Made by a program: the position numbers and the translations under genes. The notes under the pieces were generated by a model that saw only the letters and a program-made list of their open reading frames with translations, was not told the origin of the DNA and searched no databases. This document shows positions 9,367 through 17,901 of a stretch of DNA of 64,000 nucleotides, one piece after another (position 1 is the stretch's first letter; the number at the start of each line of letters is the position of its first letter). Origin of the DNA: Novosphingobium sp. (GTDB lineage Bacteria > Pseudomonadota > Alphaproteobacteria > Sphingomonadales > Sphingomonadaceae); the NCBI RefSeq assembly GCF_030696665.1, contig NZ_JAUYRV010000040.1, positions 1-64,000 of the forward strand, given 5' to 3'.

Positions 9367-10146
9367 TCACTTGATCTTCGCACGCATCCGCTTCGCCCGC
9401 TGGGCAGGATCGGGATGCGTTTTGAGCAGTCCAATCCCGCCACCGCCACCCAGTGCCGCCAGTTTGTCCATCGCGGTCGCGCAGGCTGGTTGCGGGTAGC
9501 TCTTGGCGGCCATGAAGGTCAGCGCGTAATCATCGGCTGCTGTTTCGGCCGCCTGAGAATGTTGAGCCGTCAGCACATTCCCGATCAGCCCGCCCAGTTC
9601 CGAACTGGCAAGTTTGCGCACGCCGCCGCTGGCTGTGCCGGCCACGCTCAACGCCGCGTCCTTTTGCAGCGCCATCTTCATCCGCTTCTTGCCGTGTTCG
9701 AGCTTCACATGCCCAATTTCATGGCCGATCACGCAACGCACTTCATCGTCGGTCATCTTGTCCATCAGCCCGGAATAGACCCGTACCGTGCCATCACCCA
9801 TCGCAAAGGCATTCACATCATTGGCAAGGTAGGCCTTGATATTGAGGTTCAGCCCATCATAGCTCGCCAACCCGGTGGTCAGTTTGGCAAGGCGAACCGC
9901 ATAGGGGTTCTTGGCCGGGGGAATCGTGTTCTGCCGGTCCATCTCGACCGACATCTGCGAGAAATAGGACACGATCTGCGCGTCCGAGACCGTTGCAGCC
10001 TGCGCAACTTTCTTGGCTGAACCGAGCACGTCGCCGAAGCTCTGTGAATGGGCCGGAGCCACCAGAACAAACGCTGCAACCCCAACCATGCCGGTAGCTG
10101 CGAGCATCGACGAAAGGCCGGTCAAAAGTCCCAATTTAGTGCGCAT
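9367..10146 (-). CDS. M48-family zinc metalloprotease, exported
   Basis: A signal peptide (MRTKLGLLTGLSSMLAATGM through PAHSQS) leads a 259-residue periplasmic protein. The zinc-protease motif HEIGHVKLEHGKK gives both metal histidines and the catalytic glutamate, and the downstream AAETAADDYAL supplies the third ligand, as in M48 enzymes such as BepA and LoiP. Near the C-terminus THPDPAQRAKRM matches the THPxxxxR block of the family. It probably takes part in quality control or turnover of envelope proteins. The ATG at 10146 fits the GAGAGGGG ribosome site best. Confidence 0.88.
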   Translation of the reverse strand: MRTKLGLLTGLSSMLAATGMVGVAAFVLVAPAHSQSFGDVLGSAKKVAQAATVSDAQIVSYFSQMSVEMDRQNTIPPAKNPYAVRLAKLTTGLASYDGLNLNIKAYLANDVNAFAMGDGTVRVYSGLMDKMTDDEVRCVIGHEIGHVKLEHGKKRMKMALQKDAALSVAGTASGGVRKLASSELGGLIGNVLTAQHSQAAETAADDYALTFMAAKSYPQPACATAMDKLAALGGGGGIGLLKTHPDPAQRAKRMRAKIK

Positions 10147-10275
10147 AGTCATCCCCTCTCGGCTCACGATGCCCGCACCTCGGCCTCCGGGCAAGCAGGG
10201 AAGTTACCATATTGGATTGCAATGGAGAGACGGCGATGCCTTGCCAGCGCCACGCCAAGCAGCCAAACCGGCAGC

Positions 10276-10689
10276 ATGGCCCTGACCATCAGCCAACCCG
10301 CCCACGCCATCATGCTCGCTGCGGCACACCGCGCCGCACCGCACGAAGCCTGCGGCCTTCTCCTCGGCTCCGCCTCGCGCATCGAAGTGGCCGTCCCGAC
10401 GACAAACGTCGCTCCGGATCCCGCGCGCCACTTCGAGATCGACCCTGCAGCCCTCATCGCCGCGCACCGCGCGGCACGCGATGGCTCGGGCGCGCAAGTC
10501 ATCGGCTATTTCCACTCGCACCCCAACGGCCTTGCCCGGCCCTCTGCCACCGACGAGGCGAGCGCCGCGCGTGATGGGCGGGTTTGGGTGATCGTGGCTG
10601 CCACAAACGACGGCGCTGACGCGATTACCTGTTGGCGCGATGGGGCAGATGGGTTTGAACCGCTTTCCTACTGCGTCGTGCAAGGCTAA
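10276..10689 (+). CDS. JAMM/MPN-domain metalloprotease-like protein
   Basis: The 137-residue protein has an intact JAMM signature. EACGLLLG supplies the glutamate, and GYFHSHPNGLARPSATDEAS supplies HSH followed by ten residues and an aspartate, the HxHx10D zinc site. Bacterial relatives include the RadC and Mec+/CysM-linked peptidases that process ubiquitin-like or sulfur-carrier proteins; no such partner is nearby, so the substrate is unknown. There is no signal peptide, which suggests the cytoplasm. The ATG at 10276 lacks a strong ribosome site, so the start is moderately certain. Confidence 0.82.
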   Translation: MALTISQPAHAIMLAAAHRAAPHEACGLLLGSASRIEVAVPTTNVAPDPARHFEIDPAALIAAHRAARDGSGAQVIGYFHSHPNGLARPSATDEASAARDGRVWVIVAATNDGADAITCWRDGADGFEPLSYCVVQG

Positions 10690-10863
10690 GGCATAGGTTG
10701 ACTGATGAGCACCAAGCCGCCCTTCCCCTGCACCAAGGCCGCCCCGGCGGTCACTTTGCATGGGCACAAACGGGGGTCGGCGAAGTTTCTCTGGCCAGAT
10801 TACTTTCTCCGGACAGTGTAAACTGTGTAAACCCCCTTCAGGAAAAAGGCGCGAAACCTGAAC

Positions 10864-11505
10864 ATGCCCGCATCTGCCCTCGATCTTGCCAGCCTGCTCT
10901 GCTCGCGCCTCTGCCACGATCTGCTCAGCCCCGTGGGCGCGCTTTCCAACGGTCTGGAACTTCTCGCTGACGAGAAAGACCCAGAAATGCGCAAGCGTTG
11001 CATGGAACTGCTCGAACAGAGCGCCAAGGCTTCTGCCGATAAACTCAAGTTCTTTCGCCTCGCCTTCGGTGCGGCAGGCGGCTTTGGCGAAGCTGTGCCG
11101 GTGGCCGAAGCACGGGCGCTGGTCGATGCCTTGGCGGGCAACAACGGACGCGTTGCCGTGAATTGGATGTTCGGTGTCGACAGCCTGTCCAAGCCTGCGG
11201 TCAAGACTTTGCTCAACCTCGCGCTGATCGGCCTTGATTCGCTGGTGCGTGGCGGCACGCTGGATATCGGTGCCGAAGTGCGTGATGGCGTAGCCGAAAT
11301 CGTGGTGCGCGCCGCAGGGCAGCGCGTCGCGTTCGACCCAACAATCGGGCAAGCGTTGGAAGGCACGCTGGCGTCTGCCGACCTCTCCAGCCGCACGGCC
11401 CCTGCCGCGATGGTCCAACAGCTTGCCGCATCAGTGAACGGCGCAGTGCAAGTTCACGTGACAGCAGAAAGCCTTGTCCTCGGCGCGGTCCTCCCGGTCG
11501 CCTGA
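10864..11505 (+). CDS. chpT: Histidine phosphotransferase ChpT
   Basis: This is the phosphorelay protein that passes phosphate from CckA to CtrA (and CpdR) in alphaproteobacteria. The signature is an H-box-like helix, LCSRLCHDLLSPVGALSNGL, with the phospho-accepting histidine at about residue 19, then a degenerate ATPase-like C-terminal domain as in DUF2328 proteins. The 213-residue length is normal. The ChpT-CtrA pathway controls cell cycle and flagellar genes in Caulobacter; whether it does so for the flagellar cluster here is inference. The next gene starts three bases after the stop, so the two are probably co-transcribed. Confidence 0.9.
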   Translation: MPASALDLASLLCSRLCHDLLSPVGALSNGLELLADEKDPEMRKRCMELLEQSAKASADKLKFFRLAFGAAGGFGEAVPVAEARALVDALAGNNGRVAVNWMFGVDSLSKPAVKTLLNLALIGLDSLVRGGTLDIGAEVRDGVAEIVVRAAGQRVAFDPTIGQALEGTLASADLSSRTAPAAMVQQLAASVNGAVQVHVTAESLVLGAVLPVA

Positions 11506-11508
11506 CCG

Positions 11509-12213
11509 ATGCGGCGCTGGCTCGTCCATCGCGAGGTGCCATCGCCCAACTGGAACGAGCGCAAGTGTCCCGTGTCGATGGTGGTGCTGCACTACACCGG
11601 CATGGAAAGCGCGCAGGCGGCACTAGAACGGCTGTGCGATCCGGCGGCGGAAGTCTCGGCGCACTATCTCATCGACGAGGACGGGACGGTCACCGGCCTT
11701 GTCGATGAAGACAAGCGGGCGTGGCACGCGGGCCGGGGATCATGGCGCGGAATCACCGATGTGAACTCCGCCAGCGTCGGCATCGAACTGGTCAATCCGG
11801 GGCACGAATTCGGCTACAGGCCCTTCCCCGATGCCCAGATCGAAGCCCTGCTGCCGCTGCTGGCAGACATCGTGAAGCGCCACAACGTGCCACGCGCCAA
11901 TGTCGTCGGCCATTCCGACATTGCGCCTGCCCGCAAGGAAGACCCCGGCGAACTGTTCCCGTGGGAACTCATCGCCCGCCACCGCCTATGCCTGCCCACG
12001 CCCAAGCTGTCGATCCGGCTGCTGTTTGATAACGAGGCCGCGTTTTACCTTGCGCTCGAACGCTTTGGCTATGACATCTCCGACCAGAAAGCCGCGGTGC
12101 GCGCGTTTCAGCGACGCTGGCGGCCGCAGCGGATCGATGGCGAGGTAGACGGACAGATCGGGGCATTGCTTTTCGAACTCCTGTTGGAACGCGATCTGGG
12201 TCATGCTAGGTGA
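11509..12213 (+). CDS. N-acetylmuramoyl-L-alanine amidase (AmpD/AmiD type)
   Basis: The 234-residue protein carries the Amidase_2 zinc fold: MVVLHYTGM (first His ligand), SAHYLIDEDGTV, AWHAGRGSWRG, SVGIELVN and VVGHSDIAPARKEDPGELFPW, which holds the second His and the Asp-containing ligand block. It cleaves the bond between muramic acid and the stem peptide in peptidoglycan or its fragments. The C-terminal 60 residues (YDISDQKAAVRAFQRRWRP) resemble a peptidoglycan-binding helix bundle, as in AmiD. No signal peptide is seen, so action on recycled muropeptides in the cytoplasm is possible. It begins directly after chpT. Confidence 0.88.
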   Translation: MRRWLVHREVPSPNWNERKCPVSMVVLHYTGMESAQAALERLCDPAAEVSAHYLIDEDGTVTGLVDEDKRAWHAGRGSWRGITDVNSASVGIELVNPGHEFGYRPFPDAQIEALLPLLADIVKRHNVPRANVVGHSDIAPARKEDPGELFPWELIARHRLCLPTPKLSIRLLFDNEAAFYLALERFGYDISDQKAAVRAFQRRWRPQRIDGEVDGQIGALLFELLLERDLGHAR

Positions 12214-12220
12214 CCGCTCG

Positions 12221-12626
<406 letters not shown>

Positions 12627-12672
12627 CGCAACACTTGTTTCCTACATGCCCGCGAGGCGTTAGGAAGGCCGC

Positions 12673-13605
12673 ATGTCTGCCGACCATCACAACCATTCGC
12701 ACAGTCACGCGCACGGCCACAGCCACGCCCCCGCCAGCTTCGGGCGTGCATTTGCCATCGGGATCGGCCTGAACCTCGCTTTCGTGGTGGTAGAGGCGGT
12801 CTATGGCGTAATCTCCGGCTCAATGGCGCTGGTGGCTGACGCGGGACATAATCTTTCGGACGTGCTGGGCCTCGTCATCGCGTGGATCGCCAGCGTGCTG
12901 ACCAAGCGTCCGCCCTCCGCGCGATTCACCTACGGCTTCAAGTCCAGTTCGATCCTTGCCGCACTGGGCAATGCCGCGTTCCTGCTGGTCGCGCTGGGCG
13001 CGATTCTGGTGGAGACGATCCGGCGGCTGTTTGAACCCGAACCGGTGGTCGGCGGAACGGTGATGATCGTCGCCGCCGTGGGCATCGTCATCAACACCGC
13101 CACCGCGCTGATGTTCATGCGCGGGCGGGACCACGATATCAACATTCGTGGCGCTTACCTGCACATGGCAGCAGATGCCGGGGTTTCAGCGGGCGTGGTC
13201 GTGGCGGGGCTACTGATTATGCTGACCGGCCAGACATGGATCGATCCGGTCACCAGCCTGCTGATCGTTGGCGTGATCGCGTGGGGTACATGGGGTCTGC
13301 TCAAGGACTCACTGCGGATGAGCCTGCTTGGCGTCCCTACTGGCATCGACGAGAGCAGCGTGCGGAATTTCCTTGTCGGCCTGAACGGCGTTGAGGCGGT
13401 CCACGATCTGCACATCTGGCCGATGAGCACCACAGAGACGGCGCTGACAGCCCACCTCGTCATGCCCGGCGGCCACCCCGGCGACAGTTTTCTGCACCAG
13501 CTTGCGCACGAGCTTGAACACGATTTCGGCATCGGCCACGCCACTGTGCAAGTGGAGACCATCGACGGCCACGAATGCGTGTTGTTGCATGATCATTCGG
13601 TCTGA
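12673..13605 (+). CDS. Cation diffusion facilitator (CDF) metal exporter
   Basis: The 310-residue inner-membrane protein exports divalent metal, probably zinc, in exchange for protons. A His-rich N-terminus (HHNHSHSHAHGHSHA) precedes six hydrophobic segments. The metal site in TM2 reads ALVADAGHNLSDVLGL and in TM5 reads YLHMAADAGVSAGVV, giving the HxxxD and DxxxD ligand pairs in CDF form, nearest to ZitB/CzcD. The C-terminal cytoplasmic domain (EAVHDLHIWPMSTTETALTA) and a final HEC...HDH cluster are also typical. AGGAAGG lies just before the start. Confidence 0.92.
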   Translation: MSADHHNHSHSHAHGHSHAPASFGRAFAIGIGLNLAFVVVEAVYGVISGSMALVADAGHNLSDVLGLVIAWIASVLTKRPPSARFTYGFKSSSILAALGNAAFLLVALGAILVETIRRLFEPEPVVGGTVMIVAAVGIVINTATALMFMRGRDHDINIRGAYLHMAADAGVSAGVVVAGLLIMLTGQTWIDPVTSLLIVGVIAWGTWGLLKDSLRMSLLGVPTGIDESSVRNFLVGLNGVEAVHDLHIWPMSTTETALTAHLVMPGGHPGDSFLHQLAHELEHDFGIGHATVQVETIDGHECVLLHDHSV

Positions 13606-13780
13606 TGTTCTGACCTGACCTTGCGGGCATAGCCCCAAGGGCCATGTCGCCATCGCCGGCGCACAGGTTCAGTTGTCTCCCCGGAGACGTTCCAACCGGG
13701 GTTGAATTACCCCTCTACCCTGGTTCCTCCCTCTGATTTCCGGCTATCTCGTTCCCTTCAGCCGGAGTCGCATTGTGCTA

Positions 13781-13815
13781 GGCGCGCTGCATTCGTGCAG
13801 CGCGCCTTCTTTTTG
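13781..13815 (+). terminator. Rho-independent terminator
   Basis: A perfect 10-bp stem (GGCGCGCTGC with GCAGCGCGCC) and a six-base loop is followed by TTCTTTTTG. It ends either the CDF transcript or a separate small RNA in the gap. Confidence 0.85.
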
Positions 13816-13863
13816 TTTCCGCTTTGCAATCAACAGCATGCACCAATGGTCATGTGGTTCAGT

Positions 13864-13888
13864 GGAACATCGACCCCACCTTGTCGTT
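13864..13888 (+). promoter_or_regulatory. EcfG-type general stress response promoter
   Basis: GGAAC at 13864-13868 and CGTT at 13885-13888 are separated by exactly 16 bases, the consensus for alphaproteobacterial EcfG (GGAAC-N16/17-CGTT). It points at the fasciclin gene, with a leader of about 60 bases. Confidence 0.75.
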
Positions 13889-13956
13889 TGGACGGGCAGA
13901 CCGGCAGCCCTCTACCTCGCGCCGGACAAACTCATGTTTTCAGCAAGGAGTTACCC

Positions 13957-14529
13957 ATGACCCGCAAGTTCCTGATCGCCGCCCTCGTCGCCACCGCAGC
14001 CACTGCCGCACCTGTGTTCGTCTCGCCCGCAATGGCCAACCATCATGAAGGCGTGAAGGTTGGCGGCGCAGAAATGCTCCCAACGCGCACCATCGTTGAA
14101 AACGCCGTGAACTCTGCTGATCATACCACTCTGGTCGCCGCCGTGAAGGCCGCCGGGCTGGTTGACACGCTGAACAGCGCCGGTCCGTTCACCGTGTTCG
14201 CGCCGACCAACGCCGCCTTTGCCAAGCTGCCCGCCGGCACGGTGGACACGCTGCTGAAGCCTGAAAACAAGGCCACCTTGGCCAAAGTGCTGACCTATCA
14301 CGTAGTCGCAGGCAAGGTTGCAGCGGCCGACCTCGTCGCCAAGATCAAGGCCGATGGCGGCACCACCAAACTGACCACGGTTGCCGGTGGCACACTCACC
14401 GCCTCGCTCATGGGCAGCACGGTGATGCTGACCGACGAAAAGGGCGGCATGGCGCACGTGACGCAGGCCGATGTGATGCAGAAGAACGGCGTGATCCACG
14501 TGACGGACGCAGTTTCGCTGCCAAACTAA
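13957..14529 (+). CDS. Secreted fasciclin (FAS1) domain protein
   Basis: A signal peptide (MTRKFLIAALVATAATAAPV, cleavage near AMANHH) is followed by one FAS1 domain. It has the H1 block TLVAAVKAAGLVDTLNSAGP-FTVFAPTNAAFAKLP, the YHVVAGKV turn and the C-terminal H2 block NGVIHVTDAVSLP. FAS1 proteins are extracellular or envelope-bound and often mediate adhesion. The 190-residue length is that of a single-domain protein. The ATG at 13957 has AAGGAG at ideal spacing. The EcfG-like promoter upstream suggests induction in general stress or stationary phase. Confidence 0.92.
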   Translation: MTRKFLIAALVATAATAAPVFVSPAMANHHEGVKVGGAEMLPTRTIVENAVNSADHTTLVAAVKAAGLVDTLNSAGPFTVFAPTNAAFAKLPAGTVDTLLKPENKATLAKVLTYHVVAGKVAAADLVAKIKADGGTTKLTTVAGGTLTASLMGSTVMLTDEKGGMAHVTQADVMQKNGVIHVTDAVSLPN

Positions 14530-14562
14530 GAGCCGGACTGAGGGTAGCAAACCCACCCCCAA

Positions 14563-14584
14563 CCCCTCCCGCTTGCGGGAGGGG
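14563..14584. repeat. GC-rich palindrome of intergenic type
   Basis: CCCCTCCCGC and GCGGGAGGGG form a 10-bp stem with a two-base centre. It resembles short dispersed intergenic palindromes of proteobacteria; no other copy was seen in this window. Confidence 0.5.
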
Positions 14585-14597
14585 AGAAGGTAAAAAG

Positions 14598-14632
14598 AAA
14601 AAGGGCGGGTGCCATGCGGCCCCGCCCTTTTT
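14598..14632. terminator. Bidirectional terminator between the fasciclin gene and clpX
   Basis: A perfect 12-bp stem pairs AAAAAGGGCGGG with CCCGCCCTTTTT around an 11-base loop, giving a U-run on both strands. It lies between two convergent genes and can end both transcripts. Confidence 0.9.
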
Positions 14633-14654
14633 GCTATCCGGCTTCAGCCAACCC

Positions 14655-15911
14655 TCAGGCCGCTTCTTCCTTGCCCTTGTGGACGCGGACGGGGTCCTTG
14701 CGCCCTTCGACGACGTCCTTGTCGACGACAACTTCGGCGATGTCAGTTTCGGTCGGCACGTCGAACATGGTGTCGAGCAGCAGGCCTTCAACAATCGAAC
14801 GCAGCCCGCGCGCGCCGGTTTTGCGCGCGATGGCCTTCTTGGCGATAGCTTCGAGCGCGTCTTCGGTGAAGGTCAGGGTCACGTCTTCAAGTTCGAAGAG
14901 CTTGGCGTACTGCTTTACCAGCGCGTTCTTCGGCTCGCTCAGGATCTTGACCAGCGCTTCGATATCAAGGTCTTCAAGCGTTGCGATCACCGGGAGACGA
15001 CCGACAAATTCGGGAATGAGGCCGAACTTGAGGAGATCTTCCGGTTCTGCCTTCTGCAGCAGTTCGCCAACCTTGCGCTTGTCGGGATCGGCCACGTGCG
15101 CGCCGAAACCGATGGAACGCTTCTGGAGGCGATCCGAAATGATCTTGTCGAGGCCCGCAAACGCGCCACCACAGATGAACAGGATGTTCGTGGTGTCCAC
15201 CTGCAGGAATTCCTGCTGCGGATGCTTGCGTCCGCCCTGCGGCGGAACCGATGCGGTGGTGCCTTCCATCAGCTTGAGCAGGGCCTGCTGCACGCCTTCG
15301 CCCGAAACATCGCGCGTGATCGAAGGATTCTCGGCCTTGCGGCTGATCTTGTCGATCTCGTCGATGTAGACGATGCCGTGCTGCGCCTTTTCGACATTGT
15401 AGTCGCTGGCCTGCAGCAGCTTGAGGATGATGTTTTCCACGTCCTCACCCACATAACCGGCTTCGGTCAATGTAGTGGCATCCGCCATCGTGAAAGGCAC
15501 GTCGAAGGTTTTGGCGAGCGTCTGCGCGAGCAGGGTCTTGCCGCAACCGGTCGGTCCGACAAGCAGGATGTTCGATTTCGAGAGTTCGACTTCGCCACCC
15601 TTGCCGCTGTGCTTCAGCCGCTTGTAGTGGTTATGGACCGCCACCGAGAGCACGCGCTTGGCGCGGTCCTGGCCGATCACATAGTCGTTCAAGGTCTCGA
15701 AGATGTCACGCGGAGTGGGTACGCCGCCGTCCTTCTTCCCGGCGATACCGGCCTTGGTCTCTTCGCGGATGATGTCGTTGCACAGTTCAACGCATTCATC
15801 GCAGATGAACACAGTTGGCCCGGCAATGAGCTTGCGCACTTCGTGCTGCGACTTCCCGCAGAAGCTGCAGTACAGGGTGCTCTTGGTATCCGATCCAGAA
15901 AGCTTGGTCAT
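14655..15911 (-). CDS. clpX: ClpX, ATPase subunit of ClpXP protease
   Basis: ClpX unfolds substrates and feeds them to ClpP. The N-terminal zinc-binding domain shows CSFCGKS and CDECVELC. The AAA+ module has Walker A GPTGCGKT, Walker [11 protein letters not shown], a pore loop near YVGEDVEN and a sensor region RSIGFGAHV. The ClpP-binding IGF loop appears as that same IGF tripeptide. The 418-residue length is normal. clpP lies 152 bases upstream on the same strand. In alphaproteobacteria ClpXP degrades CtrA, which links it to ChpT encoded nearby. Confidence 0.97.
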   Translation of the reverse strand: MTKLSGSDTKSTLYCSFCGKSQHEVRKLIAGPTVFICDECVELCNDIIREETKAGIAGKKDGGVPTPRDIFETLNDYVIGQDRAKRVLSVAVHNHYKRLKHSGKGGEVELSKSNILLVGPTGCGKTLLAQTLAKTFDVPFTMADATTLTEAGYVGEDVENIILKLLQASDYNVEKAQHGIVYIDEIDKISRKAENPSITRDVSGEGVQQALLKLMEGTTASVPPQGGRKHPQQEFLQVDTTNILFICGGAFAGLDKIISDRLQKRSIGFGAHVADPDKRKVGELLQKAEPEDLLKFGLIPEFVGRLPVIATLEDLDIEALVKILSEPKNALVKQYAKLFELEDVTLTFTEDALEAIAKKAIARKTGARGLRSIVEGLLLDTMFDVPTETDIAEVVVDKDVVEGRKDPVRVHKGKEEAA

Positions 15912-16012
15912 TCGTCCATCCCAGGCGCCCCTCCACGAGAGGCGGGTCCGGCTATCCTACTACCGCAAGGGCATTAATCAACCGGACTCGATAATGTGTA
16001 TCACGTCCTTAC

Positions 16013-16049
16013 CGGCCAAAGCCTTTCGCAGGGCTTAAGACTTTGGCCG
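16013..16049 (-). terminator. Hairpin after clpP
   Basis: CGGCCAAAG and CTTTGGCCG arms enclose a second small hairpin, 15 bases past the clpP stop. There is little T-run, so it may terminate weakly or protect the mRNA end, letting some transcription continue into clpX. Confidence 0.5.
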
Positions 16050-16063
16050 CCGAAGGAATTCGA

Positions 16064-16771
16064 TCAGGTCGGTGCGCCGCCCGAACCTGTTTCTTCACCA
16101 GTCGCATCGGTGGCCGGACGCGATTCGAAGACCTTGTCGACGAGCCCGAACTTCAAGGCCTCTTCGGCTTCGAGGAACGTGTCGCGGTCCATTGCCTTCT
16201 CGATTTCATCCAGAGTGCGGCCGGTGAACTTGACGTACAGATCATTCATGCGCTTGCGGATGCGCAGGATTTCACGAGCCTGAATCTCGATGTCCGAAGC
16301 CATACCCCGCGCCCCGCCCGAAGGCTGATGCACCATGATGCGTGCATTCGGCAGCGCAATGCGCATGCCCGGCTCACCAGCGGCGAGCAGGAACGAACCC
16401 ATCGACGCAGCCTGCCCGATGCACACCGTGGACACGCGCGGGCGGATGTACTGCATGGTGTCGTAGATCGCGAGACCCGCCGTCACCACGCCACCGGGCG
16501 AGTTGATGTACATTGAAATGTCCTTCGACGGGTTTTCCGATTCGAGGAACAGCAACTGGGCGATGATCACCGAAGCCATGTGGTCTTCGACTTCGCCCGT
16601 CACAAAGATGATGCGTTCGCGCAGCAGGCGCGAATAAATGTCAAAGCTGCGTTCGCCACGGCTAGATTGCTCGACCACGACCGGGATCAGCGCGCCGGTC
16701 ACTGGATCGTGGCTAAACTTGCCCTGGGAACCATAAACACTGGCGCCGGAAGCGCCGAACAGGTCGAGCAT
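16064..16771 (-). CDS. clpP: ClpP, proteolytic subunit of Clp protease
   Basis: This serine protease forms the barrel capped by ClpX. The catalytic serine is in [14 protein letters not shown], the histidine in [11 protein letters not shown] and the aspartate in [13 protein letters not shown]. The substrate-groove segment [18 protein letters not shown] is intact. The ATG at 16771 has GAGGA seven bases upstream and gives 235 residues. Other in-frame starts at 16783 and 16813 would add short tails. An N-terminal propeptide of about 25 residues precedes [14 protein letters not shown]. The C-terminus has a Gly/Thr-rich extension. Confidence 0.95.
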   Translation of the reverse strand: MLDLFGASGASVYGSQGKFSHDPVTGALIPVVVEQSSRGERSFDIYSRLLRERIIFVTGEVEDHMASVIIAQLLFLESENPSKDISMYINSPGGVVTAGLAIYDTMQYIRPRVSTVCIGQAASMGSFLLAAGEPGMRIALPNARIMVHQPSGGARGMASDIEIQAREILRIRKRMNDLYVKFTGRTLDEIEKAMDRDTFLEAEEALKFGLVDKVFESRPATDATGEETGSGGAPT

Positions 16772-16934
16772 GGGAATCCTCATCTGGTTAGACCTCGCTA
16801 TGTCGCGTGCCACGACCAGATGTTCAAGGGCGTTAACCGCGAATCCGGGGATTTGCGTGGAACCGTAGTCACAGAAAGGTGTTGAGGGGCGCTAGAAGCG
16901 TTGTCCGAAGAGGGTTTTCGGCCGCCTGTCGCAC

Positions 16935-17666
16935 CTATGTCGATGCGGCTTCGTCTGCGCGGGCGGATTCCCGCAAAGCTTCCAACGCCTCGAACTGCGA
17001 CTGCAGCGCGCGTTGGTGGGCAGCAGCGTGGATTAACGCAGCGCGCGCCGAACCTGCGCTTCGCCGATTGCCGCGCCAGCGCCCTAGCCGGTTGGCAACA
17101 TGGCGCAACCAATCACCAATCGCATCGATCAAGCCGCTGCCTCGCACCGGTGCGGGGGCACGGGAACGAGGCAGCGGGATGTTCCCTGCGTCCGGGGAGG
17201 CACCGCAGGGGACAGGGGATAAGGGGGGCTGGCTTGGACCAGCCTCAGGCTGAACCGCCAGTGCGCGGTCGAGCAGGTCGATCGTGGTCATGGGTGCGAG
17301 CGCGTCCTTTGCGGCGGTTGCCGGGGGTGGGGCTGATCGGACCTGCTTTGCAGCAGCCGTCCGCGGCTTTTTCCGGGAGCCGCCCTTTGGCGCAGTCTTC
17401 CGGGTGTTTGCGACCTTTCGGGGCTTTTTCGGTGCAGATGCGGCCTTCGGCTTGGGCGTTTCAGGCCAAGGCACGGTAGAGATCACCGCACCGCGCGGTG
17501 GCGGCACGATGAGGTGTGCCGGAAATGCCGGCGGATGGGGCGCGCGCAGCAAGAATGCAGAATCCTTGCCGCGCGATTGCGGGGTCTTTGGCGTCTTTGC
17601 CTTGGCGCCTGCGTGCTTGCTTGGTGGACGTGGGCGCGAGGCCACTCTGTTGCGTACCGTATGCAT
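16935..17666 (-). CDS. Hypothetical Lys/Pro/Ala-rich protein between clpP and tig
   Basis: I do not recognise this 243-residue protein. From an ATG at 17666, with GAGG nine bases upstream, the first half is very basic and low in complexity (RPRPPSKHAGAKAKTPKTPQ, then many KKPRK and KPRTAA blocks). The second half has one short amphipathic stretch (LIDAIGDWLRHVANRLGRW) and a C-terminal coiled-coil-like helix (ALQSQFEALEALRESARADE). No membrane segment or signal peptide is seen. The basic repeats suggest nucleic-acid or polyanion binding. Its frame remains open upstream to 17888, but that part is unlikely to be coding. Confidence 0.55.
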   Translation of the reverse strand: MHTVRNRVASRPRPPSKHAGAKAKTPKTPQSRGKDSAFLLRAPHPPAFPAHLIVPPPRGAVISTVPWPETPKPKAASAPKKPRKVANTRKTAPKGGSRKKPRTAAAKQVRSAPPPATAAKDALAPMTTIDLLDRALAVQPEAGPSQPPLSPVPCGASPDAGNIPLPRSRAPAPVRGSGLIDAIGDWLRHVANRLGRWRGNRRSAGSARAALIHAAAHQRALQSQFEALEALRESARADEAAST

Positions 17667-17826
17667 GGCAGTCACCCTCAAGGAGGTTCCTTGCGGCAGG
17701 ATGATCCCACAATGCGACTCGGGCGCGAATCGGGAAAATGATCGGAAGCCGAGGGATCGGCCGGAACACCAGCAAAATACGCATTCAAACGGCGCGCAGC
17801 TACGTAGTTTTGGCCCGAAAACGCCA

Positions 17827-17858
17827 ACGGCCCGGCGTGTCGAAACACGCCGGGCCGT
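17827..17858 (-). terminator. Perfect hairpin downstream of tig
   Basis: A 14-bp perfect stem (ACGGCCCGGCGTGT with its complement) and a CGAA tetraloop lies 44 bases past the tig stop. The T-run is modest (GTTTTC about ten bases on). It probably terminates the tig transcript. Confidence 0.7.
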
Positions 17859-17901
17859 CCGATATCCAGCCCCGTCAGGCCGGATCAATCCGATATGGAG
17901 A

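Larger units (their letters stand above)
13606..13956 (+). other. Intergenic region with several hairpins, terminator and stress promoter
   Basis: This 351-base gap contains no clear protein gene. In order it holds a hairpin with CCTTG and CAAGG arms around GGGC/GCCC (about 13619-13641), a hairpin with CCCCGG and CCGGGG arms (about 13677-13700), a TCCGGCT/AGCCGGA hairpin (about 13738-13766), a strong terminator (13781-13815) and an EcfG-like promoter (13864-13888). The run of structures ending in a terminator could be a small RNA of about 200 nt, but I could not match it to a known family. Confidence 0.4.

Noticed and set aside
10705..10821. A 38-codon plus-strand frame (MSTKPPFPCTKAAPAV...) between the JAMM gene and chpT
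   Set aside because: There is no ribosome site, and the composition is that of intergenic DNA. The repeated GTGTAAAC at 10816-10832 was noted but fits no known site.
10204..11418. A 404-residue minus-strand open frame over the JAMM and chpT genes
   Set aside because: It spans two genes of clear identity and their gap, and has no family resemblance.
14631..15977. A 448-residue plus-strand open frame over clpX
   Set aside because: It is antisense to clpX and includes the bidirectional terminator edge; no domain is visible.
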